From: Bacteroidaceae bacterium
GTDB taxonomy: Bacteria; Bacteroidota; Bacteroidia; Bacteroidales; Bacteroidaceae
Assembly: GCA_024398405.1 (NCBI GenBank)
Contig: JAKSJE010000005.1
Span: 1-48,159, forward strand
DNA: 48,159 nt
Direction of reading: 5' to 3'
Below the pieces are notes generated by a model. The model was not told the origin of the DNA and searched no databases. It worked only from the letters and a program-made list of their open reading frames with translations. Shown here in pieces: positions 1-10,300 of the stretch. The number at the start of each line of letters is the position of its first letter. The first letter of the stretch is position 1. Position numbers and translations under genes: made by a program.

Positions 1-46
1 GGTATATGGCTGTTAGTAACAGGTGGTATATGGCTGTTAGTAACAA
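1..46. repeat. Partial 24-bp tandem repeat at left window edge
   Basis: One full 24-bp unit (10-33) with partial units on both sides. Each unit carries the perfect palindrome CTGTTAGTAACAG followed by a GTGGTATATGG-type spacer. The same unit forms a longer array at the right edge (47964-48159). The array runs off the window, so its true length is unknown. Confidence 0.9.
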
Positions 47-139
47 AAGCATAATCTCATCCGATGTCTTGGGTGGTTTCGTGCGATTGGGCTGACTTCG
101 CTGTCGCATGACGATGAGCCATCCAAGCGCACAGACTTC

Positions 140-199
140 ATGAGCCATTCATTATCACATCATGAGCCATTCATTATCACGCTATGAGCTATTTCCCAC
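140..199. repeat. 22-bp direct repeat, two copies plus a decayed third
   Basis: ATGAGCCATTCATTATCAC starts at 140 and again at 162 with a period of 22 bp. A degenerate third unit starts at 184 (ATGAGCTATTTCCCAC), and a related ATGAGCCAT occurs near 114. No gene is visible in 47-227. The function is unknown. Confidence 0.7.
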
Positions 200-227
200 A
201 CGAAATCTTGTAGAACCATTCAGGGTA

Positions 228-427
228 TTAGGGGTGTTCTATAAATTCCACGCAAATGAAAGATTGACATGAGCTTTGTGTGTTATTGCTATTTTGATGC
301 TTTTGGCTTTTTCTTCAGCAGGTTGCTGTCCTTCATTCAGTCACGATGCCCGCATCGTTCCTTCCGCACAGCAACCTGCTAAGAAAAATCTCAAAATCAC
401 CTAAGATGTAATTAGGTGGGTTCTATA
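228..427. repeat. ~200-bp structured repeat element, copy 1
   Basis: This segment aligns end to end with 25961-26161. The left end (231-248) matches 16 of 18 bases of that copy's terminal repeat. The core is a long hairpin: 308-315 pairs with 381-388, and 317-329 pairs perfectly with 368-380 (13 bp), leaving one bulged C at 316. A small apical stem ACGATG/CATCGT (343-348 / 353-358) closes on the loop CCCG. At the right end the outermost bases (415-427, GGTGGGTTCTATA) are inverted in place relative to copy 2. The element abuts the stop codon of the minus-strand gene ending at 428. It encodes no transposase. Confidence 0.8.
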
Positions 428-2470
428 CTATTTATTGGTTATTCTAAGAACTCTGTTCGCGTTATCTATTTCTATCTTGCCTAAGCGACCTAATACGGAT
501 TGTCCAAGTAGTAACGGTGCCTTTTGATTTTGGGTAACGGACGCTTTTACGTTGGTGAGTCGTAAGCCTCCGAAGTCAACACTCCGGAGATTTATTATCG
601 TGCCGACGTTGACATTGCCGACGGCATCGCTGAAGTAAGCATTTCCGATGACATCTGTTTTGTTGATATATCCATTCTTCATCATGAATGTCGCCTCGAC
701 CTGTGACAATGAGACATCGCTTGCTCCTGTATCAAAGATGAAATACAGTGGGAGGTCGTTTATGGTGCATTTCACATTACACAGGTTGCTGCTGCCGTCT
801 TTTGTATATGGCACCTCATATACCGATACGTTCCTTGGGTCTTTGTTTCCCTCGTGTTTGACGGGATTCTCAGAATCGGCCTTGGATTTATATGTTTCGA
901 TTAACTCTACGAACCTTGGCGACTCTCTGATGTTATCCATATCATGGTCACCTGCGATATGCGCAAAACGTCGATACCCTTTCGCGAGGCAAGTCTCGAG
1001 ATGATTCAGCGCCTCATCTTGCCTGTTCATTTTTGAATACAGACAGGCTGCTTCGTAATATACCCTGGCTTTGGTAGTGTCTCTCGCAATCAGGGTGTCC
1101 ATGACCTCTATCGCTTTCTCATTATCACCAAGTGCCTGGTACGCATACATGGAGACCTGATAGTCATCTGGAGTCGCTTCCAACTCTATGACCTTTTCAT
1201 AGTCAGCCCTGGCAAGTTCCTTCTTTCCTTGTTTTTCATACATATTCGCTCTTGATATGTATGAATGAACATCTTCTGGGTCTAAGACGAGTGCCAACGT
1301 GAAATCCTCTATCGCACCGTCTATATCATCAATGGCCTTCTTGAACCACCCACGTCTGTAATAACCCGAAACATTATCCGGGAACATAGCCAGAATGCTA
1401 TCCCATTCCAGTATAGCCTCATTTATTTTCCCCACATCGTAAAGGGCGTCGGCTCTCATACAAAGCAATACTTGTTTGCCAGGTTCCATATCCAACGCCT
1501 TCTCGATGGCAGCCAGCCTGAGTTCATATTGTCCATTGTCGCCATAACAATAGGCTAATTGCTCCAATGTTCTAACTGAGAGATTCCTCTTGTTTGCTTC
1601 CTCGTAGAATTTTATAGCCTGAGGGTACATCGCCCTCTGTTCATGGATAATGCCCAGATAGTAAAGCCATCTGTCAGAGTTGGGCTCTTTGGATGATTTT
1701 ATCTGGAACTTGGCTTTAAGACTCGCAAACGCCGCGTCGTCAAGACCCTGCATCAGATAAAACGCTTTTGCGTTTTCGTCGATGTCAAGGGCTTTCACTA
1801 TATCATCCGTAGCTTTATCCCAGTCCTGTTTACCAAGGTAGCTTTCAGCACGAAAAGCGAATGCTGAAGAATAATCAGAATAGAGCTTAGCCACATGATC
1901 AAACTGCACGATTGCCTCGTCCCACAATTTCCGGGCATTCTTATTTCTGCCAATACCCATGTATCCCACGACCCCTCCTTGGTCTAAGGAGATTATTTTT
2001 CTGTAGTCAGCGTCCGCCAGATCATATTTTTTCTGTTCATAGTATATCTGAGCGCGTTTCTCATAAGCGTCCTCATTATCAGGCATTATCTTTATTGCGG
2101 AAGCATAATCATCCAACGCCTTCACAGTATCTTCCAGTTCTGAATAGACACGAGCACGAGTAGAATATGCGAGGTACAGGTATTCAGTATCTTTCTTTGG
2201 AAGATATTTTATAGACAAGTCGGCTGAGGTTAACATACGTCCGTACTCTTCTCGCTGTAGTCTAACCAGTGCAATCCAGAAGAAGGCGTATCCATTCTTA
2301 GGATTTTCTTCTATTTCCTTGTTAAGATACTCTAACGCTTCTTCTGCGTTGTCGTTTTGAATGGCCTCCACTCCTCTTCGGTAATTGTATGATGAAGGGC
2401 GGCTATTCTTCTCCTGGGCAAGCGCCATCAGTGAAGACATGGAAATCAGTATTATAAACAAATGTCTCAT
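428..2470 (-). CDS. Secreted TPR protein with C-terminal retropepsin-like aspartic protease
   Basis: The 680-aa product starts with a signal peptide (residues 1-19, ending ALAQ). Residues about 30-500 are consecutive tetratricopeptide repeats, recognisable from spaced A/Y/G positions such as YYRRGWFKKAIDDIDGAIED. Residues about 550-680 form a single-lobe clan AA aspartic protease: the catalytic motif D580-TGAS lies in the hydrophobic context YFIFDTGASDVSLS, and the second conserved element is LLLGQSVLGRLGKIEID. Such domains normally dimerise to build the active site. The mature protein is predicted to be periplasmic or surface-exposed. It is the last gene of a four-gene operon, 22 bp after its upstream neighbour. 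Its substrate is not apparent; processing of a partner encoded in the same operon is only a guess. Confidence 0.85.
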   Translation of the reverse strand: MRHLFIILISMSSLMALAQEKNSRPSSYNYRRGVEAIQNDNAEEALEYLNKEIEENPKNGYAFFWIALVRLQREEYGRMLTSADLSIKYLPKKDTEYLYLAYSTRARVYSELEDTVKALDDYASAIKIMPDNEDAYEKRAQIYYEQKKYDLADADYRKIISLDQGGVVGYMGIGRNKNARKLWDEAIVQFDHVAKLYSDYSSAFAFRAESYLGKQDWDKATDDIVKALDIDENAKAFYLMQGLDDAAFASLKAKFQIKSSKEPNSDRWLYYLGIIHEQRAMYPQAIKFYEEANKRNLSVRTLEQLAYCYGDNGQYELRLAAIEKALDMEPGKQVLLCMRADALYDVGKINEAILEWDSILAMFPDNVSGYYRRGWFKKAIDDIDGAIEDFTLALVLDPEDVHSYISRANMYEKQGKKELARADYEKVIELEATPDDYQVSMYAYQALGDNEKAIEVMDTLIARDTTKARVYYEAACLYSKMNRQDEALNHLETCLAKGYRRFAHIAGDHDMDNIRESPRFVELIETYKSKADSENPVKHEGNKDPRNVSVYEVPYTKDGSSNLCNVKCTINDLPLYFIFDTGASDVSLSQVEATFMMKNGYINKTDVIGNAYFSDAVGNVNVGTIINLRSVDFGGLRLTNVKASVTQNQKAPLLLGQSVLGRLGKIEIDNANRVLRITNK

Positions 2471-2492
2471 AACAATTTTGTAAAGGTCCGCA

Positions 2493-3065
2493 CTATTTGC
2501 AGAGGAAGTACATGAAATCCGTCTCCACTATCAGCCAGCGAAGATTCTCCGTGATTTCCCTAAGAGTCTTCGACTTCGGATATAGCCTGTCTTCTATTGC
2601 CTTACTGACCGCGATGCTGTTGGCGGAAAAAGGGTTGCGCATATACGAGTCAACCCTCTCCTGATACATCGGAGCAAGGCTTGCGGTCAACATGGTAAGC
2701 GTATCTGTCAAAATGAACAGGAATGGTCCTAACTGCACCTCGAAGGTCTTTCCGGACGCCATCCCGTTTTCATTGATCGAGAATCTGTACGTCTTAGGCA
2801 GTCCTTTCGATTTGAGATAGAATTTGTTCATCAGATAGCATGCGTTCATGAGATGGCGGCACTTGTCATCTTGTGAATGTTCATCTGGATTATGCCAGAG
2901 GTCACCTATGCAAACCCGCACGGCATATTTGGTGTATGCGACGAGTATGGTGGCATCCTCGGAAAGTCTGGTTGTCCTCCTCAACGCACGGACGAACCAC
3001 AGCACTAAGATGCAAAAAACGATGATTCCAGCCAGCAACATATATGTATGCGAAAATTGTGACAT
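2493..3065 (-). CDS. Membrane-anchored protein of unknown function
   Basis: The 190-aa product has one strong transmembrane segment near the N terminus (about residues 9-28, LLAGIIVFCILVLWFVRAL) followed by basic RALRRTTR, which favours a cytoplasmic C-terminal part. The rest is mixed alpha/beta with no catalytic motif I recognise, although a second hydrophobic stretch (FLFILTDTLTMLTASLA, about 115-131) could touch the membrane. It lies between the small membrane protein (36 bp upstream) and the TPR-protease gene (22 bp downstream), which supports co-transcription. No family is assigned. Confidence 0.7.
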   Translation of the reverse strand: MSQFSHTYMLLAGIIVFCILVLWFVRALRRTTRLSEDATILVAYTKYAVRVCIGDLWHNPDEHSQDDKCRHLMNACYLMNKFYLKSKGLPKTYRFSINENGMASGKTFEVQLGPFLFILTDTLTMLTASLAPMYQERVDSYMRNPFSANSIAVSKAIEDRLYPKSKTLREITENLRWLIVETDFMYFLCK

Positions 3066-3101
3066 GATATACCTTTTTATTTATTAATAAGGGTACTCTT
3101 A

Positions 3102-3443
3102 TCACATGTCAAGATCAAATACGGCTACCAGTAACACCAAGCCATCGAATGCGGCTGTTATCCACCACCAGACGGTGTATGCGGTAGTGTGCAGGGTGGC
3201 GAAACAGAGCACATCAGCATCAAAGAGGCCTCTAATGAAGTTAGGCACAACGAATAGCCCATGCCAGATGCCACTGTACCAGACGTATTCCGTTCCAGGG
3301 TCGATGTTGCATATCCATTGGGCGACAAACATCCCTACTATCGTGACCAACAATGTTGAGCAAAGACGAATGAGCAAAAAGCCAAGACAGCCGGTGCATC
3401 CTACGAAAAGGTCGGAAAAGAAATGGTTATCAGAACTATCCAT
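3102..3443 (-). CDS. Small polytopic membrane protein, unknown function
   Basis: The 113-aa product is rich in W, F, L and V and probably has three membrane segments (about residues 16-42, 55-75 and 85-110), with the motif YSGIWHGLFVVPNFIRGLF between the first and third. There are no charged catalytic clusters. It begins 3 bp after the stop of the 422-aa gene, so the two are almost certainly translated from one transcript. I do not recognise the family. A channel, a scaffold or a membrane partner for the neighbouring anchored proteins are all possible. Confidence 0.7.
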   Translation of the reverse strand: MDSSDNHFFSDLFVGCTGCLGFLLIRLCSTLLVTIVGMFVAQWICNIDPGTEYVWYSGIWHGLFVVPNFIRGLFDADVLCFATLHTTAYTVWWWITAAFDGLVLLVAVFDLDM

Positions 3444-3446
3444 ATT

Positions 3447-4715
3447 TCATTGATTTGATATTGTTGTTTGACATTGTTCTTCCTTCGTGCGTTCCGCGTC
3501 TTTGTTTTCCCATATAATCATGTCCGTGGGAAGCGCCACATGCTTCCGCGCTCCCCATTTGCCGGTGATATAGTAGTTTTCGGCAATCCTGTCGTTCATC
3601 ATGAGCAGGAAAGCCTCCTTTATTCTTGAGCATTTCTCGTTTATAAGATTGCTCGTAGGATCGACGACGTTGGCGATTGACTTATGCAGTTCGACTTCCT
3701 CGCCGGCGGCAAGCCGGCCATCGATGTCATTGGCTCCTTTCCTAACTGATTCGTAGATAATCTCAAGTTCCTTGGAGTGATCCGTCAGCTCCTTGAAATA
3801 CAGACCCTCCGGGTGTCGCAGGAAAAGCAGGAAGACAGCTCTGTTCAACGGTTCCATCACCACCTCCTTGTTTTCATAATCAGGCATGAATATCCTCAAG
3901 TCATGGGTTATGACCAACCGGCTCAGCCTGGGAGTCTCCATGATGTATTCCATGATCAGAGCCTCGTTCACACCTGACAGGCGTATTTCGTCAAGTTTCT
4001 CCCTGACTTCCCGCAGGAGAACCTCAGTGTGAGAATAGAACAAGCTGTCAGGTGTATTGTTCTTAATCGTCTTGCATAATCCCATCCAGTCATCGCATTC
4101 GCCCAGTTCACTGAATATGTCGTCAAGGACACCCTCCGGGTCTTCCAGTGCCTCCTTGCCGTCGAAGGAGATATAGTCATATATATTCTCAAGTACTCCA
4201 AGACATTTCCTTGTGCAGTTGAACCATGCCAGACCGGTCTTGCATTTCATCCTGCCCTCAGGGTAAAGCATGTAGTCATACAGGAAACCACTTGTGAACC
4301 GCGGCTGCTCGAACCTCTCTATGGATTCCGCCAGCCCACTGTCCGCACCCTCAGGATGGAGACTCATGATGGTAGCCTTGCAGATCTCATCTGAGGCATG
4401 CATGTCAGGCATATAGACGAACCTGAACCCTTTCTCCTCGCAACGTGCTTCTATCTGTTTCCTATATCGCCGGATAAACTCATTGGCTGCTTCATCATAC
4501 TGCGCCTCAACATAGATCACCTCATCCTTGCGTGGGATGAAAGGCAGTTCCGTCAGTCTTACCCCGCGATGCTCCATGTCATGACTCGGACACCATCCCT
4601 GTCCGGGGCTGTCAGTGGCGATGGCGGTTTCCTTATGCGCCTTACCACGCAACACCTTTATGACTATCACACTAATGATGGCGGCTACTATGATTGCTAC
4701 GACTGTCATACTCAT
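3447..4715 (-). CDS. N-terminally anchored protein of unknown function, first gene of operon
   Basis: The 422-aa product begins with one transmembrane helix (about residues 3-20, MTVVAIIVAAIISVIVIKV) and then a large soluble domain. An alternative start is Met3. The C-terminal ~130 residues contain RAVFLLFLRHPEGLYFKEL and, further on, NEKCSRIKEAF and NYYITGKWG. This pattern seems familiar from uncharacterised Bacteroidales proteins, but I cannot name a family. A consensus promoter 70 bp upstream (4785-4815) makes this the operon leader, followed by three co-directional genes at 3, 36 and 22 bp spacing. No enzymatic motif is evident. Confidence 0.75.
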   Translation of the reverse strand: MSMTVVAIIVAAIISVIVIKVLRGKAHKETAIATDSPGQGWCPSHDMEHRGVRLTELPFIPRKDEVIYVEAQYDEAANEFIRRYRKQIEARCEEKGFRFVYMPDMHASDEICKATIMSLHPEGADSGLAESIERFEQPRFTSGFLYDYMLYPEGRMKCKTGLAWFNCTRKCLGVLENIYDYISFDGKEALEDPEGVLDDIFSELGECDDWMGLCKTIKNNTPDSLFYSHTEVLLREVREKLDEIRLSGVNEALIMEYIMETPRLSRLVITHDLRIFMPDYENKEVVMEPLNRAVFLLFLRHPEGLYFKELTDHSKELEIIYESVRKGANDIDGRLAAGEEVELHKSIANVVDPTSNLINEKCSRIKEAFLLMMNDRIAENYYITGKWGARKHVALPTDMIIWENKDAERTKEEQCQTTISNQ

Positions 4716-4784
4716 TTTCTAAAGACGATTACAGACTCAGCCAGTCGGACAGACTTGCTACACGTCCTGACCAGTTTTCGGTTG

Positions 4785-4815
4785 CAAAATTAGGAATAAA
4801 ATCCGTAGTCAGCAA
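4785..4815 (-). promoter_or_regulatory. Bacteroidetes-type promoter for the protease operon
   Basis: Read on the minus strand: TTG at 4813-4815, a 20-bp spacer, then TAATTTTG at 4785-4792. This fits the Bacteroidetes -33/-7 consensus. It lies about 70 bp upstream of the start codon at 4715. Confidence 0.6.
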
Positions 4816-4941
4816 ATCACAAGCCTTGTGGTATTGTGATTTTTCATGATTCACCTGTCTGGAACCACGGTTTGATGACACCTCAGGCTATGGGTCTGCT
4901 CCGTACTGACATTGGATAGCGCATCTCAGGTATTTATAGAA

Positions 4942-4993
4942 ACACACAAGCAGGACGTTCGGGATGTGTATCCCAATCGTCCTGCTTGTGTGT
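4942..4993 (-). terminator. Nested hairpin downstream of the GH10-CE1 gene
   Basis: A perfect 16-bp stem (4942-4957 with 4978-4993) encloses a second small hairpin GGGAT-gtgt-ATCCC (4961-4974). It starts about 50 bp past the minus-strand stop codon at 5045. In that direction it is followed by TTTCTATAAATA, so it is a plausible but imperfect intrinsic terminator. It may also protect the 3' end of the mRNA. Confidence 0.6.
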
Positions 4994-5044
4994 AGGTGTC
5001 CTTTCATGCTTGAGCAGGCGGAACACCTATTCAGTCTCTGTCTG

Positions 5045-7249
<2,205 letters not shown>

Positions 7250-7270
7250 TTATTAGGTTAATAAAAAGAT

Positions 7271-7310
7271 TCACCGTGCAAAGTTAGCAAAAAAACTCGC
7301 CGCACGGTGA
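7271..7310 (-). promoter_or_regulatory. Promoter -7 element inside a 9-bp inverted repeat
   Basis: On the minus strand TAACTTTG (7279-7286) is a good -7 element about 42 bp upstream of the xylanase start; no clear -33 is seen. It lies inside the inverted repeat TCACCGTGC (7271-7279) / GCACGGTGA (7302-7310). Downstream on the minus strand comes ATCTTTTTATT, so the repeat could instead be a terminator for the HTCS gene, or an operator or attenuator. A TGTTACG motif (minus strand, 7328-7334) lies just upstream. Confidence 0.5.
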
Positions 7311-7360
7311 TTTATTTATAGTATGGGCGTAACACATGCTATAGATGATGATACATACTG

Positions 7361-10300
7361 CTATTCCAGAAGTTTTTTCAGGGTCTCGTCGTCGAGATTG
7401 TCTGCATATTTGGTCACGAACTCCTTAGGAGTCATGCCGAAATAGTCATGGAAACTGCTCGTGAAGAAGGAATGGGATGAGAATCCCAGCTTATACACTA
7501 CCTCGCTCACGTTGACATTGTTGTGGATGAGGAGATAAGCAGCCTGCTTGAGTTTGAAGGACTTTATGAACTGACGAGGCGACACACCGTACTTCTCCTT
7601 CATCTTGCGGTTGAGGTGCACCCTGCTGATTCCGACATGGTCGGCAAGTTTCTCGACTCCAAAGTCACTTTCGTCAAGATGTTTCATCAGCTGTTCGTTA
7701 ATCCGCAAGAACAACTTGTCGTCAGCTGAGTCCATGCTGATGGACTCAAAATCATTGCTCATGTCCTTCCTGTTGATACGTTGGCGCAGGTTCTCGCGCA
7801 CACTTATCACCTGTCCGATTGCCCCACGGAGCAGTATGAGGTTGAAAGGCTTGCTGAGGAAGTGATCGACTCGCAAGTTGAGACTGCGTATCTGTGATTC
7901 CTCACCGTTCTCACTCGTCAGCATGATGACAGGGATGTAGTCGGTCTCCGGATTTGTCTTGACTCGTTTGCACAGCTCAAGCCCGTCGCCATCCGACATA
8001 CGGATGTCGGTGACGATGACGTCAGGACGTTGTTTGAGAACCACCTGCCAGGCACTGTTGCCACTGAAAGCCACTATCGTGTTGTAGTAACGTCCCAATT
8101 CCTTTGAAATATACTCGCACAGTTCCCTGTCATCATCAACCACAAGCACAGTCTGATGGTTCTTCTCCGCTTCTTCTTGGGCATTTTCCGTCACTCCGTC
8201 CACGGACTCATTGACCTCATCGGCTATGATGCCGTCATTGACTGCTGTCAGTTGTCCCTCTGCGGCATTTAGGTCGTCCGCGCTAATGACTTCCAGGTCG
8301 TCGGCTTTCGTTTCGCATACGTCATCCTCTGGCACATACAGGTCGCCTTCGTCAAGGTGAGAGTTGCCAAGTGGCACATGTAAGACGAACTCGACACCAT
8401 CAGGCTCTACGTTATGGACGGAGATGTCACCATGATGCATGGTGATGAGTTCATGAGCGAGATTCAATCCGATGCCGCTTCCTTCATAGCGTTTTCCATC
8501 GGCTTCGGCTTTCATGCTGTTGGATCCCTGAAAGAAACGTTCGAAGATATTCGGGATGTCCTTGCTATCAATATGGGAGCCACTGTTATAGACCCTGACC
8601 TCAAGTTTCTTTCCGCATTCGTAAGACACGACGGTAGTCCTGACGATGATTTTCCCTCCGTTCGGCGTGAACTTGAAGGCATTGGAAAGCAGATTGACCA
8701 GAATCTTCTCGAACTGGATGGTGTCAATCCAGACATTGATTATATTCTCCGTGTTCTCGACTATGAACGATACGTTCTTCAGTACGGAGTTAGCCTTGAA
8801 CGTAGTGAATATGCCGTCAGCGTACTTGATGAAATCCACTTCCTGACAATGCAGCCTCATCTGTCCGCTGTCGATATGGCGTATATCGGTTATCTGCTTC
8901 ACGATGTTCAGCAGCCTGTCGCAATTGCGTCTCATCACATTGCACAGATTGCGTATGACAGGGTCCGAGTAAGAGGATGACAACTGGTTCAGTGGCGAGA
9001 CAATCATCGTCAGCGGAGTGCGTAGCTCATGGGTGATGCTGGTGAACATCCTCAGACGTGCTTCCTTCATCTGTTCGTTGGCGATGGCCTGCCTTATGAC
9101 TTCACGCTGACGTAGGCGTGATTTATAAGCTTCATAGAAGTGATAGGCAACGAACAGCAGTACGGACACATAGACAAGCCAAGCCCAGAACGAAGCGTAC
9201 CACGGTGCGGATATGAGCACGTCAACAGATGTCTCCTGGAAGGAATCGGGATCAGATTCGTCGAATGCTTTTACGTGAAGGGTGTAGTGTCCGGACGGAA
9301 CGCTAAGGCAGGAGATCTCAGGATGACCCTTGCAGGTGTGCCATTCACTCTCAAGTCCTTCCAAGATGTACTGATACCTAATCCGGTCTGGGTCTGAGAA
9401 ATTGGGCACTGAGAAATACAGCGTGAAAGAGTTCTTGTCATGCGGCAGACGTATCTCTTCAGGTATTGCAGACAAGACCTCGTCCCCCACCTGCATCTGC
9501 GTGAAGACAATAGACTTGTCCATAGTGACATGCTGCTTCACAAGCGACGGGGTGAAGCAGATGATTCCGTTGTCGCCTCCGAACAGTATGTCATCAGGTA
9601 CCGGATGAACAGAACATCCGCGGTGGAACTCTCCCAGATAGAAACCTCCTATTGAGTTGTAAGTGGTGCGCTTGAACGTTTTCTTGTCAATCGACTCAAT
9701 ACCATCGGAGACAGACACCCAGCAGTCTGCCGCAGTCTGCTCGATGGCCATAATACGCTTGCCGTCTATCAGGGTCTTGCGTTGCCCGCTTTTGAGGTTG
9801 TAGGTTAGCAAAGCCTCATTGGTGCCAATCAAGATGTCATCACCGATTTTGTCAATACACTGCACGGCACTGGAATTAAGGCTGTCATATCTTATTTCAT
9901 CGTGGCTTCCGGTGACAGGACTCATATAGAACAGGCCGTTAGTGGTACCGACATAGAGTGTCCGGCCTTTGTCGTTGTCGATGAAGAGAGCGGTTATCCA
10001 AGGATTAGGGACAATCTCCGTTCCGATATGTTGCAGTTTTTCGGTCTGGATGTCATAGGTATAGACACCCATGCCGTTCAGGCCGATGACGAGATTGTTG
10101 GAGACTGAATCGTACGCGAGAGCCATCACCATGCCATCGCTGAGCGGTGACAACGCCTCGGGGGTCACGAACTCACCATTATGATAGCATTGCACGCCAC
10201 CGCCATATGAGCCAACCCATATATTCTGGTTCCTGTCAACTACCACGCTCTGTACAAGCAAAGATTTCAGACCGGCATTCACAGGCTGAGCTGTCGCAAG

